64,000 bases of DNA from Filimonas lacunae (GTDB taxonomy: Bacteria > Bacteroidota > Bacteroidia > Chitinophagales > Chitinophagaceae). The translations under genes were made by a program, and so were the position numbers. How positions within the stretch are numbered: the first letter of the stretch is position 1; each line of letters starts with the position of its first letter. The stretch is taken from NCBI RefSeq assembly GCF_002355595.1, contig NZ_AP017422.1, forward strand, positions 1,364,001 through 1,428,000, read 5' to 3'. The notes under the pieces were generated by a model. It did no database searches. It had not been told where the DNA came from and worked only from the letters and a program-made list of their open reading frames with translations. Positions 14,497 through 25,025 of the stretch are shown here, piece after piece.

Positions 14497-17274
14497 ATGA
14501 AGTATAGAATTGTTTCTGCCATTGTGAATGTTTTTTTTGTATCCGTCCTTTCTGCACAGCCCGTACAGGTACAACAATTAACGTGCGAATATTTTACCAA
14601 TCCCGTAGGCATAGGCGCTGAAAGCCCCGTTTTTGGCTGGCAACTGCTTTCGCAGCGTAGTAATATAGTCCAGCAGGCCTGCCAGGTGCTGGTGGCCGAA
14701 AACCCAGGTTTGTTATCAGAAGGCAAAGCCGATGTATGGAATAGTGGTAAGGTTGCCACACGTGCATCGGTAAACTTTATATATAAAGGAAAAAAACTAT
14801 TACCCGGCCATACGTATTACTGGCAGGTGCGTGTGTGGGATAAAAACGGCGGCGTGTCGGCCTGGAGCCAGGTCGCAAAATTCACTACTGCATTGTTTGA
14901 TATGCAGGATTGGAGTAATGCCCGATGGATTGGTTTTGAAGATCTGGAAGATAGTATGCGGGTTGTGCCTGGTGTGCATTCCCCCGATAAAAAGAAAATA
15001 CCCGCAGGCCGTGTGGTAAAGCGGGCTACCATTCCTTTGTTTCGCAAGGAATTCGCGGCCACCAAACGGGTAGCACAGGCGCTGGCTTTTGTAAGCGGAC
15101 TAGGCCAGTATGAAATGAATGTAAATGGTGCTAAAGTGGGAACCGGCTTTTTAACACCAGGCTGGACATTTTACGATAAACGTTGCCTGTACAATACTTA
15201 CGATATTACCAATAGGATCACGCAAGGCAAAAATGCCGTTGGCGTTATTGTAGGCACAGGCTTTTACTATATTAACCGGGAAAAGTATTTTAAACTGTTA
15301 ACGGCTTATGGCATGCCTAAGTTGCTGTGTAAAATACAGATAACCTATACAGATGGTACACAGGATGTGATAGTGTCTGGTCCGGACTGGAAAACAGCGC
15401 CTTCAGCTATAACCTACAGCAGCATGTACAGCGGTGAAGAGTACGACGCCCGTTTAGAACAGCAGGGATGGGATAAGCCTGGTTTTACAGAAGCCAAATG
15501 GAAACCTGCTTTACAGGTAACTGCACCCAGGGGTATACTCCAGGCCGAGAATGATTACCCGGTAACTGTAAAGCAGGAATTAGCGGTGCGCACCATACAG
15601 CAACCTGCACCAGGCATAGCGGTATACGATTTCGGGCAAAATGCTTCCGGTATTGTAGAGCTGAAAGTAAAGGGCAAAAAAGGCCAGGCTGTAAAGTTAA
15701 CCCCTGCCGAACTACTGCTGGAAGATGGATTGGCGAATCAAAAAGCCACCGGCAAGCCGTATTATTTCTTATATACTTTAAAAGGCGATGGAGAAGAAAC
15801 CTGGCGTCCGCGGTTTAGTTACTATGGTTTCCGCTATGTGCAGGTAGAAGTGTTGCCCGACAGCGCTACCAGTGTAACCGAACTGCCCACGGTAACAGGC
15901 TTAACCATGCTGCACACCAGCAATGGCGCGCCGGCTTCGGGAAGTTTCAGCTGTAGCAACCCCTTGTTCAATCGCATTGATACATTGATACAATGGGCCA
16001 TTAAAAGCAATGTGCAAAGTGTGGCCACGGATTGCCCGCACCGGGAAAAGCTAAGCTGGCTGGAACAGGATTACCTCATGGGAGGTTCTATACAACACAA
16101 TATCAATGTATATCACTTATATAAGAAACTGGTGTGGGATATGATGGATGCACAAACCCCGGAAGGTATTGTGCCGGATATCACCCCGGAATACGTGTTT
16201 TTTGATGATCATGGTTTCGGTTTCAGAGACTCGCCGGAATGGGGCAGCGCCAGCGTGATTGTGCCGTGGCTGGTATATAAATGGTATGGTGACACAGCTT
16301 TGTTGCGACAGGCGTATCCTATGATGAAAAAATATGTGGCTTACCTGCAAAGCAGGGCGGATAAACAAATACTGGATTATGGATTGGGCGACTGGTACGA
16401 CCTGGGACCGCAAAGGCCGGGCGTAGCCCAACTCACCCCTAAAGCACTTACTGCCACCGCCATTTATTATTACGATGTGGCTTTATTAAGCAAAGTGGCT
16501 GCTTTATTAAAAAACACCGGCGAGGCCACTGGCTATGTACAGCAGGCGGCTGCTATTAAAACTGCCTTTAACACCCGCTTTTATAATGCCGCTACGCATG
16601 TGTATTCCACCGGCAGCCAAACGGCAATGGCTATGCCTTTGTGCGTGGGACTGGTAGATGAAGCGCATAAAACCTTTGTTTTCAATAATTTGGTAGACTC
16701 TATCCAGGCCGGTGGCGGCAAGCTCACTGCCGGGGATATCGGCTTTCATTTCCTGGTGCAGGCATTGCAGGAGGGTGGGGCTTCCCAACTGCTGTATGAA
16801 ATGAACAACCGCGATGATGTGCCCGGCTATGGCTACCAGTTGAAAAAGGGCGCTACAGCGCTTACCGAATCGTGGCAGGCGTTAAAAGAAGTATCCAATA
16901 ACCACCTGATGCTGGGGCATATTATGGAATGGTTTTATGCAGGCCTGGCCGGCATTAACCAGGAAGAAAGCGCTACAGGTTATCAGCAGCTGGTAATACG
17001 TCCGCAGCTGGTAAATGGCATCGATCATGCAAAAGCTACCTACCAGAGTGTATATGGTCCTGTAACCAGTGGCTGGCAGCAAAATAGTGCAGGTGTGGTA
17101 TTTGATTTTGACATTCCGGGTAATGCTTCCGCAACGGTATATGTGCCCGTTCCGGCTGGTGGTAAGATATTACAAAACGGAAAAGCGCTACAACAAGTGG
17201 TGCGCAGTGGAAAAGGTGTGGTGAAGATAGCGCTGGGATCGGGCCTGCATAAGCTGGAAATCAGCAAATTATAA
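14497..17274 (+). CDS. Secreted alpha-L-rhamnosidase, GH78
   Basis: A 925-residue exported enzyme (signal peptide to about residue 20, ending SVLSAQ) with the full GH78 layout: N-terminal fibronectin-like and beta-sandwich domains, an (alpha/alpha)6 barrel, and a C-terminal beta domain. It removes terminal alpha-L-rhamnose from plant glycans. The motif DCPHREK (Asp512), the acidic motif SPEWGSA (Glu581) and TALTESW (Glu791) are at the expected family positions; Glu581 is the likely acid and Glu791 the likely base. It opens the polysaccharide locus, divergent from the AraC gene, with AACGA nine bases before the start. Rhamnose release fits pectic rhamnogalacturonan. Confidence 0.92.
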   Translation: MKYRIVSAIVNVFFVSVLSAQPVQVQQLTCEYFTNPVGIGAESPVFGWQLLSQRSNIVQQACQVLVAENPGLLSEGKADVWNSGKVATRASVNFIYKGKKLLPGHTYYWQVRVWDKNGGVSAWSQVAKFTTALFDMQDWSNARWIGFEDLEDSMRVVPGVHSPDKKKIPAGRVVKRATIPLFRKEFAATKRVAQALAFVSGLGQYEMNVNGAKVGTGFLTPGWTFYDKRCLYNTYDITNRITQGKNAVGVIVGTGFYYINREKYFKLLTAYGMPKLLCKIQITYTDGTQDVIVSGPDWKTAPSAITYSSMYSGEEYDARLEQQGWDKPGFTEAKWKPALQVTAPRGILQAENDYPVTVKQELAVRTIQQPAPGIAVYDFGQNASGIVELKVKGKKGQAVKLTPAELLLEDGLANQKATGKPYYFLYTLKGDGEETWRPRFSYYGFRYVQVEVLPDSATSVTELPTVTGLTMLHTSNGAPASGSFSCSNPLFNRIDTLIQWAIKSNVQSVATDCPHREKLSWLEQDYLMGGSIQHNINVYHLYKKLVWDMMDAQTPEGIVPDITPEYVFFDDHGFGFRDSPEWGSASVIVPWLVYKWYGDTALLRQAYPMMKKYVAYLQSRADKQILDYGLGDWYDLGPQRPGVAQLTPKALTATAIYYYDVALLSKVAALLKNTGEATGYVQQAAAIKTAFNTRFYNAATHVYSTGSQTAMAMPLCVGLVDEAHKTFVFNNLVDSIQAGGGKLTAGDIGFHFLVQALQEGGASQLLYEMNNRDDVPGYGYQLKKGATALTESWQALKEVSNNHLMLGHIMEWFYAGLAGINQEESATGYQQLVIRPQLVNGIDHAKATYQSVYGPVTSGWQQNSAGVVFDFDIPGNASATVYVPVPAGGKILQNGKALQQVVRSGKGVVKIALGSGLHKLEISKL

Positions 17275-17454
17275 GCAATAAGCGGTATCTTGCAACGGCA
17301 TATCAGCAAAAGGCAGATCTGTCGCTGTGATGGAATATTGTGTTTGTACGGCTAGTGACTGGAAATAATCGGTGAAATATTATGCGGAAAATGTGCGGCC
17401 GGAAAACTTTGTGAAATAGTAAAATGTTCCATCATAATAATAGAATCTGACATT

Positions 17455-17473
17455 GTTGCCCGTTTCGGGTAAC
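17455..17473. promoter_or_regulatory. Hairpin in the GH78-DUF3826 gap
   Basis: GTTGCCCG (17455-17462) and CGGGTAAC (17466-17473) pair over eight positions with one G-U and a TTT loop, about 40 bases upstream of the DUF3826 start. Only a few Ts follow (GATAATTTT), so it may be a weak terminator or a leader element. The rest of the 240-base gap has no gene. Confidence 0.3.
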
Positions 17474-17514
17474 GATAATTTTATCATTGTAAAGCCAGAA
17501 ACTAATAATAATTT

Positions 17515-18183
17515 ATGCAACGATTGCTGAAGACCTCTATAACGATGTTATGCTGCCTTTTTACCGTAACGATGCCTTTGTTTGCCCGCAACGATGAAGA
17601 TACAGCCTACTTAAGAGTGATAAACGAACGCGCTGCCAAAATTGTAACCTCCTTACATGTTACCGATGCTGCCAAAGCAAACGACGTGCAACAGGTTATT
17701 GCGCAGCAATACTTCTCCTTAAACAATATCCAAACGCAGCGTGATTCGGGCATCAGCACTGCCAAGCGTACCATTGAAGATAAGGGCATGCTCGACCTGC
17801 GTGTAAAAACCATCCAGTCAGAAGCGGCAGAGCAAACAGAAGAACTGCACAAGCAATACGTGTCAAAATTAGCCGCACTGTTAACTGCCGACCAGGTAGA
17901 TAAAGTAAAGAACGGGATGACCTATAACGTATTGCCCAATACCTACAATGCTTATATGGATATGCTGCCTAATCTTACCGAAGCGCAAAAGAAACAAATA
18001 CTCATCTGGTTAACAGAAGCACGTGAGCATGCAATGGATGCCGAAACATCTAAGAAAAAGCATGAATGGTTTGGCAAGTACAAGGGCCGTATCAACAACT
18101 ACTTATCCGCTGCGGGAATAGATATAAAAAAAGAAGGAGAGGAGTGGCAAAAGAGAATAAAAGCACGTGGCGCATCATTGTAA
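17515..18183 (+). CDS. DUF3826 secreted protein
   Basis: A 222-residue, helix-rich exported protein with a signal peptide ending near MPLFARN. The full length matches DUF3826, a Bacteroidota family of unknown function found near carbohydrate loci: landmarks are TAYLRVINERAAKIV, NGMTYNVLPNTYNAY and KKHEWFGKYKGRINNYL. The repeated conserved Glu/Lys/Trp residues suggest a helical bundle. Placed between the first GH78 and the SusC gene, it is likely to be expressed with the locus. The role is unknown; a periplasmic accessory or stress function are equal guesses. Confidence 0.8.
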   Translation: MQRLLKTSITMLCCLFTVTMPLFARNDEDTAYLRVINERAAKIVTSLHVTDAAKANDVQQVIAQQYFSLNNIQTQRDSGISTAKRTIEDKGMLDLRVKTIQSEAAEQTEELHKQYVSKLAALLTADQVDKVKNGMTYNVLPNTYNAYMDMLPNLTEAQKKQILIWLTEAREHAMDAETSKKKHEWFGKYKGRINNYLSAAGIDIKKEGEEWQKRIKARGASL

Positions 18184-18324
18184 TATAATCCAGTAAGTTA
18201 ACGAAATTTCCCATTTTATACGGTTGGCAATTGCTCTAGTTTCGGCCCTCCGTAAAACAATATCCTTAAAAAGTGAATGAGTGGCTATAGGGCCGCTTGT
18301 TACATAATGATTCAATTTGCATTT

Positions 18325-21300
18325 ATGAAAAAGTTATTGCTTGTCTTTGCAGTACAGCTGCTCTTGTTCAGCTGTCTCCCCGGTTATGCAAGGCATTTTA
18401 ACGCACCTGATCACATTATCACAGGTAAAATCACTAATGAAAAAGGCGATCCTTTAGATAATGCTACGGTGCAGGTAAAGGGATCACGGACTTCTACCAA
18501 AACAAAATCAGATGGTAGCTACAGCATTTCCGTTCCCAACGATAGTGCTGTATTGGTGTTTTCATTCGTGGGCATGGCCAAGCAGGAAATTAATGTAGGC
18601 GGCAAAAGCACACTGGATGTAAAGCTATCGACTACCGATACCAGTTTGGACGAAGTAATTGTGGTGGGCTATGGTACACAAAAACGCTCGCACTTAACAG
18701 GTGCAGTGGCTACCGTAGAAATGAAAAGCATACAGGACATACCAGCGGGTAACCTGGCCGAAGCTATTAAAGGCCAGATGCCGGGGGTGCAGGTTTCAGG
18801 AGGTTACAGCCGTCCCGGCCAACCTGCCACCATATCGGTACGTAACCCTATCTTCTTTTCTAAAGATGGTGGATCTACCAACCCATTGTATATTATAGAT
18901 GACATCATGCGCGAGCCTAACGACTTTGCGTTACTGGATGCCACCGAAGTAGAAAGCATTACTGTATTGAAAGATGCAGCCGCTGCTATTTATGGTATAC
19001 GTGGCGCTAACGGCGTTATCATTGTTAAAACCAAGCGCGGTAAATCAGGTCAGGCTGCTATTTCCTATAGTGGTTCGTATGGTATAACAGATGCGGTGGC
19101 TAAACCTAAAATGATGAGCGGCTACCAGCAGGCTATTTACCTGAACGATTTAAACTATGCAGCCGGTAAAAATGCAGATGATCCTTCTATCTACACTGCC
19201 GATGAACTGGCCTATTTTCAGGCGCATGATTATAACTGGTTAGATATGGCCTGGAAAAAAGCCAGCCAGATGAGACAGACCATTAACGTAAGCGGTGGTT
19301 CGGACAAGGCTACTTATTTTGCCGGTTTAACATACAATACCCAGGATGGTAATTTCTCCGGTACACGTTATAACAGGTATACTTTCAGGGCCAGCTCTGA
19401 CATCAGGGTGGCTAATGGTTTAAAACTGGGCTTATCATTAAGTGGTAGTCTGGATGAGAACAAACAGGTATTTTCCAAACAAGGTGGTGAAGCACTGGAT
19501 AACGACTGGAAAACCTTAACTACTACTTCCCGCTTTAATCCTCCTTATGTAGATGGCAAGCCGGTGTTGTTAACTACCGCTACTAACTCTACCATTGATA
19601 ACTATCACTTCTTTGCTATTCAAAACTCCGGCAACTTTACCCAAACTAAAAACACGGGTCTAAACTTCCAGGGGCAGTTAAGCTATGAAGTGCCTTTTAT
19701 AAAAGGATTGAAAGCTGCATTAAACTTCAATAAAAACCTGGCCAATACTTTTGGTAAACAATATGGTACCAAGTACAATGTGTATGAGTTTTCTATGTTA
19801 GGAGATCACAAACACATTTATGGCGGTACTGTTAACCGTACTATACAATTGAACAACGGCGACAGAGTAAGGATAAGCCCCGGTTACACAGATGTATATC
19901 AACTGAACGGTGTACTTACTTACGATCGCAGGTTTGGTAAACACCAGATTACTGTGTTGGCTGCTTACGAACAAAGCGAAACCAGCACCGACCAGGTAAA
20001 TGCCATGCGCGAGGGCGTTATTGTAGGTGGCTTACCTAACATGAACTATGCTACCGGTACCAACACTACAGATGAAACACAAAGTGAAAGCGGTCGTTTA
20101 GCATATATAGGCCGCGTGAACTATAACTATGCCGGTAAATACCTGGCAGAACTTACTTACAGGGGAGATGCCAGTGCCAACTTTGCACCGCAAAACCGCT
20201 GGGGTTATTTTCCTTCTTTAAGTTTAGGCTGGGTTATCTCCGAAGAAGGCTTCTTTCGCAGGAATGTAAAATCAGTGGATTATTTAAAACTGCGTGGATC
20301 GGTTGGTTTACTGGGTAGCGATAACACCAGAGCGTATCAATACTTAGTGAACTATGTCATTCAAACCGGTAAAGCACCTGTGTTTGGTGGTAACCAGGAC
20401 AGAGGTTTAGCGGTATTGGCCAACACGGCTATTGCCAACGGCGGTATTAAATGGGATTCTGATACCAAAATCAACGGTGGTATTGATACCCGTTTTCTGG
20501 ATAACAGGCTGAGTGTTTCTGTAGATGGATTCTTCGATCACAGGTATAATCAGCTGGCAAGCCTTACTTCTTCTGTATCCTTGCTGATTGGTGCAGCGGT
20601 TCCTCCTGAGAACTATGCAAAAACCAACAGCTTTGGTTATGAAATTTCTGCCACCTGGAAAGATAAGATCAACAAAGACTGGTCGTATAACGTGAATGCC
20701 TTCCTGTCATGGAGTGATAACAAAGTGTTGATTGCAGATGTGCCTGTGGGTAACCTGGGTACTTACCTGGATCAAACCGGAAGATCAAGCGACATGGGCG
20801 TGCTGGGCTACCGTTATGCAGGCATGTTCAGAACACAGGCCCAGGTAGATGAATACCTGGTTGCACATCCCGGCTACACTATTTTTGGTGCTGCGCCAAA
20901 ACCTGGTATGCTCAATTATCAGGATGTAAGAGGTCCGAAAGTAGATGGTGTATACACCAAACCTGATGGAAAAATCACTGCGGATGATCTGGATTATATT
21001 GCTCCTAAATCAAGCAACCACTATGCGGGTGGTATTAACTGGGGTGTTACTTATAAAACAGTTAGCCTGAATGTGTTGATGAACTATAGCTTTGGTGGTA
21101 AAGCCGCTGTAGAAAGCGGTGCACGCACACAAGGTACAGCTACCTCCAACCGTCCTGAGTTTTGGGCCGACCACTGGACGCCAGACAATCCGAATGCTTC
21201 TATGCCAAGTCCTTACTATAAAGACAACTACAATGTGGCGAGTGATTTCTGGTTGAAAAACGGCTTTACATTCGGTGTAACCAACCTGAACCTGTCTTAC

Positions 21301-21477
21301 GCGGTGCCATCGCAATGGACTAAAAAAGCGGGCTTAAATGGTGGTGCAAGAGTATTCTTTATTGCTACCAATCCGTTTAACTTCTATAATCCGTTCAGCT
21401 ACCGTTCTAACCTCAGCAACTACGATGCGTATCCAGTGCTGAAAGGTTATTCATTAGGCTTAAACTTAGGTTTCTAA
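18325..21477 (+). CDS. SusC/RagA-family TonB-dependent outer-membrane transporter
   Basis: The 1,050-residue receptor starts at the ATG at 18325 (MKKLLLVFAVQ), which gives a proper signal peptide; an upstream ATG at 18277 would only add a non-signal leader. A carboxypeptidase-like domain (about residues 32-105) is followed by the TonB-box-like DEVIVVGYGTQKR, the plug domain and a 22-strand beta barrel ending in Phe (GLNLGF). With SusD it imports oligosaccharides across the outer membrane using TonB energy. The next gene starts 18 bases later. It is the only SusC in the window, so it probably serves the whole locus. Confidence 0.95.
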   Translation: MKKLLLVFAVQLLLFSCLPGYARHFNAPDHIITGKITNEKGDPLDNATVQVKGSRTSTKTKSDGSYSISVPNDSAVLVFSFVGMAKQEINVGGKSTLDVKLSTTDTSLDEVIVVGYGTQKRSHLTGAVATVEMKSIQDIPAGNLAEAIKGQMPGVQVSGGYSRPGQPATISVRNPIFFSKDGGSTNPLYIIDDIMREPNDFALLDATEVESITVLKDAAAAIYGIRGANGVIIVKTKRGKSGQAAISYSGSYGITDAVAKPKMMSGYQQAIYLNDLNYAAGKNADDPSIYTADELAYFQAHDYNWLDMAWKKASQMRQTINVSGGSDKATYFAGLTYNTQDGNFSGTRYNRYTFRASSDIRVANGLKLGLSLSGSLDENKQVFSKQGGEALDNDWKTLTTTSRFNPPYVDGKPVLLTTATNSTIDNYHFFAIQNSGNFTQTKNTGLNFQGQLSYEVPFIKGLKAALNFNKNLANTFGKQYGTKYNVYEFSMLGDHKHIYGGTVNRTIQLNNGDRVRISPGYTDVYQLNGVLTYDRRFGKHQITVLAAYEQSETSTDQVNAMREGVIVGGLPNMNYATGTNTTDETQSESGRLAYIGRVNYNYAGKYLAELTYRGDASANFAPQNRWGYFPSLSLGWVISEEGFFRRNVKSVDYLKLRGSVGLLGSDNTRAYQYLVNYVIQTGKAPVFGGNQDRGLAVLANTAIANGGIKWDSDTKINGGIDTRFLDNRLSVSVDGFFDHRYNQLASLTSSVSLLIGAAVPPENYAKTNSFGYEISATWKDKINKDWSYNVNAFLSWSDNKVLIADVPVGNLGTYLDQTGRSSDMGVLGYRYAGMFRTQAQVDEYLVAHPGYTIFGAAPKPGMLNYQDVRGPKVDGVYTKPDGKITADDLDYIAPKSSNHYAGGINWGVTYKTVSLNVLMNYSFGGKAAVESGARTQGTATSNRPEFWADHWTPDNPNASMPSPYYKDNYNVASDFWLKNGFTFGVTNLNLSYAVPSQWTKKAGLNGGARVFFIATNPFNFYNPFSYRSNLSNYDAYPVLKGYSLGLNLGF

Positions 21478-21495
21478 CCGGTAAAAACGATTGAA

Positions 21496-23322
21496 ATGAA
21501 AAAGAGTAACATTATAATAGGTTCTTTGGTAGGTATACTGGCCCTGGCTGGTTGTAATAAAGTAATGGATAAAACGGATTTGAAAACCGTACCCGGTGAT
21601 CTGATCTTTAACGACAGCGCTATAGCCAAACTGAACCTGGACAACATATACGAAAACAACCTTCCTACCTGGGGCGGTGGTACCGGTATTGGTGATTTGA
21701 ATGGTTTGAATGGTAATTTAAGTGATGAGTCATACGGCGAATCGAAATACTTTGAAGGTACTATTACCAATACAGATGTAAAGGATTATGGTACTGCATT
21801 GGATAAGGGAAACAACTATGGTAAAATCAGAACCATCAACATGTTTCTCCGCGATATGAACGCTTCTCCATTAGAGCAATACACTATTAATACCTATAAT
21901 GCACAGGCGCTGTTTTTCAGGGCATGGCGTTATTTCGACCTGGTGCGCATTTACGGTGGCGTTCCATTGGTGCTTACGCCATTAGAAGCAGTAGGTAATG
22001 AAGCTAAAATGGATGCATTACTGCCACGTAACACCACCGCAGAATGTATCAAACAAATTGTATCCGACCTGGATACAGCTATCAAATACCTGCCGGGTAA
22101 ATATACTGCCACCAGCGATTGGGGCCGTATTACCAGTGGTGCAGCAGCTGCATTCAAAGGCCGTGTATTATTAACCTATGCCAGCCCGCAGTTTAATCCT
22201 AACGATTTACAGGAAAGATGGCAGGCAGCTTATGATGCTAACCTGCAGGCAAAAACTTTACTGGATGCCAATGGTTTTGGCCTGTTCGCTTCTTACAACG
22301 ACATGTGGTTTACAGAGGTGAATAACCCAGAAGCAGTAATGGTAACCGGTTATAATACTGCTACCGGCGATCAGACTAAAAAGAATAATTCTTATGATAA
22401 CTCTACCCGTCCTTCTTACTTAGGCACTGGTGGAGGTTCTAATCAGCCTTCGTGGGAGTTGGTAAAAGCGTATCCTATGAAAGATGGTAAAGCGCCTGGT
22501 GCATCTGCTACTTATACCTACTCCGATCAGTTATTTTATAAAAACCGTGATCCACGCTTTAACAGCACCATTGGTTACAATGGCAGCACCTGGAGCATTA
22601 ACGGTATTACCACTTACCGTTTGTGGACATACTTCTATAAAAACAGTAACAACGCCACCGTTACCTCTGAAAACAAAGCCAGCAACACCGGTTTTTATTT
22701 AAAGAAAGCGATTACTACAAGCGGTACTGCCAGCACTGCACAATATGCAGGTACAGACTGGATGGAAATTCGTTATGCAGAAGTGTTGTTGAACCTGGCA
22801 GAAAGTGCAGTGGGTATTAATAAGCTGGGTACCAGTGATGAAGGTTACGCTGGTTTAGTGGCCATCAGAAAAAGAGCGGGTATTGAAGCGGGTGATGGGT
22901 TCTATGGCCTTACATCAGGCTTAGACCGTGCCGGCTTATTTAGTGCTATCTTATACGAACGCCAGATAGAGCAGGCTTTTGAAGGCAAGCGTTTCTGGGA
23001 TTTAAGAAGATGGAAACTGATAGAAAGCACCTTGAATGGTAAGCGCAGGAATAAAATGGTGATCACTTTAAAAACAGGTGCAGGCATACCCACCTTCACA
23101 GAGCTGGCCGATCCAAACAGTGCCAACTATCGCGATAAACTGAACCTGGATGATATGTATACTAACTATTTCACATTGGCTCCTGCTTCACTCGATACCA
23201 AGTATGCTATCAACTGGCAAAGTACTTATTACTTTTTCCCAATACCACAGGATGCTATTAACAACAATCCTAACCTGGTGCAAAACAACAATTGGGGTGG
23301 AAATTTTAACCCACTGCAATAA
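21496..23322 (+). CDS. SusD/RagB-family glycan-binding lipoprotein
   Basis: A 608-residue outer-membrane lipoprotein with lipobox ALAGC and Cys20 as lipidation site. The mature protein has the SusD N-terminal TPR-like region (YNAQALFFRAWRYFDLVRIYGG is diagnostic) and the C-terminal RagB region (YERQIEQAFEGKRFWDLRRW). It forms the lid over SusC and binds the oligosaccharide. The gene follows susC by 18 bases, with AACGATT ending four bases before the start. No SusE/F homologue follows; the next gene is a lyase. Confidence 0.95.
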   Translation: MKKSNIIIGSLVGILALAGCNKVMDKTDLKTVPGDLIFNDSAIAKLNLDNIYENNLPTWGGGTGIGDLNGLNGNLSDESYGESKYFEGTITNTDVKDYGTALDKGNNYGKIRTINMFLRDMNASPLEQYTINTYNAQALFFRAWRYFDLVRIYGGVPLVLTPLEAVGNEAKMDALLPRNTTAECIKQIVSDLDTAIKYLPGKYTATSDWGRITSGAAAAFKGRVLLTYASPQFNPNDLQERWQAAYDANLQAKTLLDANGFGLFASYNDMWFTEVNNPEAVMVTGYNTATGDQTKKNNSYDNSTRPSYLGTGGGSNQPSWELVKAYPMKDGKAPGASATYTYSDQLFYKNRDPRFNSTIGYNGSTWSINGITTYRLWTYFYKNSNNATVTSENKASNTGFYLKKAITTSGTASTAQYAGTDWMEIRYAEVLLNLAESAVGINKLGTSDEGYAGLVAIRKRAGIEAGDGFYGLTSGLDRAGLFSAILYERQIEQAFEGKRFWDLRRWKLIESTLNGKRRNKMVITLKTGAGIPTFTELADPNSANYRDKLNLDDMYTNYFTLAPASLDTKYAINWQSTYYFFPIPQDAINNNPNLVQNNNWGGNFNPLQ

Positions 23323-23365
23323 ACTATAGAATAAATTATTAGTCTAAGAATTAAAGAAGAATAAT

Positions 23366-25015
23366 ATGAGAGGTAAATCAGTGTTGTTTGCTGTTGGCTT
23401 GCTGGGCCTTACTTCTGTAACCCGGGCGCAGTATCCTTCCATACCACCGGATATACAGAAATGGTCAGATTCTTTAATGAACGCTGCTACTAAGCATTCC
23501 GATTCGGCATGGCAAATAGCGTATCCTATTATACAGGAAGAAGCCAGGCACGGAAGGCCTTATATTCCCTGGGCTTCCCGTCCGGTTGATTTACCACAGG
23601 CAGAGATACCAGCATTCCCAGGTGCGGAAGGTGGTGGCAAATACAGTTTCGGTGGCCGTGGCGGTAAAGTGATTGTAGTTACCAACTTAAACGATGATGG
23701 CCCCGGTAGCTTACGCTGGGCTTGTGAACAAGGCGGTGCCAGAACTATTGTATTCAATGTATCAGGTATTATTCGTATCAACAGTCCATTAATTATCCGC
23801 GCTCCTTATATCACTATTGAAGGACAAACGGCACCAGGTGATGGTGTTTGTATTGCAGGTGAAACGGTGTGGATTAACACCCACGATGTAATTGTGCGTT
23901 ACATGCGCTTCCGCAGAGGGGAAACCAATGTAGGCCGCAGGGATGATGCTATTGGTGGCAACCCGGTAGGTAATATCATGATTGATCACGTAAGCGCCAG
24001 CTGGGGTTTAGATGAAGACATGAGTATGTACCGTCACATGTATAACGATAGCACGGGTAAAACAGAAGAGAAATTACCTACAGTAAATATTACTATACAA
24101 AACTCTATCTTCTCAGAAGCACTGGATACCTGGAACCATGCTTTCGGTAGCACACTGGGTGGCGAAAACTGTGCCTTTATCCGCAGCCTGTGGGCAGATA
24201 ATGCAGGCCGTAACCCCTCTATCGGATGGAACGGTATTTTCAACTTTGCCAACAACGTAGTGTTTAACTGGGTACACCGTTCTACCGATGGTGGTGATTA
24301 CACAGCTATGTATAATATCATTAACAACTACTACAAACCAGGTCCGGCTACGCCTACCAATAGCAACATTGGTCACCGTATATTAAAACCAGAAAGCGGT
24401 CGTAGCAAATTGAAGTACCGGGTATATGGCCGTGTTTATGTGCATGGTAATATTGTAGAAGGCAATGATGCTGTAACCAAAGACAACTGGAATGGTGGTG
24501 TGCAGGTAGAGGAATTGCCAAATGCAGGAGAATACACCGCGGCTATGAAATGGAACAAACCATTGCCGATGCCTGAAATGACCATTCTGCCTACATTGGA
24601 GGCCAGGGCCTATGTTTTACAGAATGCAGGCGCTACATTGCCTAAAAGAGATGCCGTTGACCTTCGTATTGTAAAACAGGTTACTACCGGTAAAATTGAG
24701 CCTACTGAAAATGTGAAACTGCCTGAAACACAATTCAAGCATCGCAGAATGCCTATCGATTCTTATAAAATAGGCATTATTACAGACGTAGCGCAGGTTG
24801 GTGGTTATCCTGAATACAAAGGCACTCCTTATAAAGACAGTGATAACGACGGTATTCCTGATAGCTGGGAAACAAAGAACGGCTTAAACCCTAACAATGC
24901 AGCAGATGCTTCGCAGCTGAGCAAAAAAGGGAATGGATATACGAACATAGAAGAGTTTTTAAACAGTGTAGTAGATGTAGCAACTGTTACACCTGCTGCT
25001 AAAGCTAAGAAGTAA
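23366..25015 (+). CDS. Secreted pectate lyase, PL1-like
   Basis: A 549-residue exported protein (signal peptide ending TRAQ). The right-handed beta-helix lyase starts at about residue 85 with AFPGAEGGGKYSFGGRGGKV and VTNLNDDGPGSLRWA, the hallmarks of Bacteroidota PL1 pectate lyases. Ca2+/substrate segments such as RRDDAIGG and IDHVSASWGLDED follow. Near the C-terminus, about residues 490-505, the Asp-rich DSDNDGIPDSWE is a thrombospondin-3/dockerin-type calcium repeat. The enzyme cleaves alpha-1,4-galacturonan by beta-elimination. It sits directly behind the SusCD pair and probably frees pectic fragments at the cell surface or in the periplasm. Confidence 0.87.
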   Translation: MRGKSVLFAVGLLGLTSVTRAQYPSIPPDIQKWSDSLMNAATKHSDSAWQIAYPIIQEEARHGRPYIPWASRPVDLPQAEIPAFPGAEGGGKYSFGGRGGKVIVVTNLNDDGPGSLRWACEQGGARTIVFNVSGIIRINSPLIIRAPYITIEGQTAPGDGVCIAGETVWINTHDVIVRYMRFRRGETNVGRRDDAIGGNPVGNIMIDHVSASWGLDEDMSMYRHMYNDSTGKTEEKLPTVNITIQNSIFSEALDTWNHAFGSTLGGENCAFIRSLWADNAGRNPSIGWNGIFNFANNVVFNWVHRSTDGGDYTAMYNIINNYYKPGPATPTNSNIGHRILKPESGRSKLKYRVYGRVYVHGNIVEGNDAVTKDNWNGGVQVEELPNAGEYTAAMKWNKPLPMPEMTILPTLEARAYVLQNAGATLPKRDAVDLRIVKQVTTGKIEPTENVKLPETQFKHRRMPIDSYKIGIITDVAQVGGYPEYKGTPYKDSDNDGIPDSWETKNGLNPNNAADASQLSKKGNGYTNIEEFLNSVVDVATVTPAAKAKK

Positions 25016-25025
25016 AAATCCGGAT

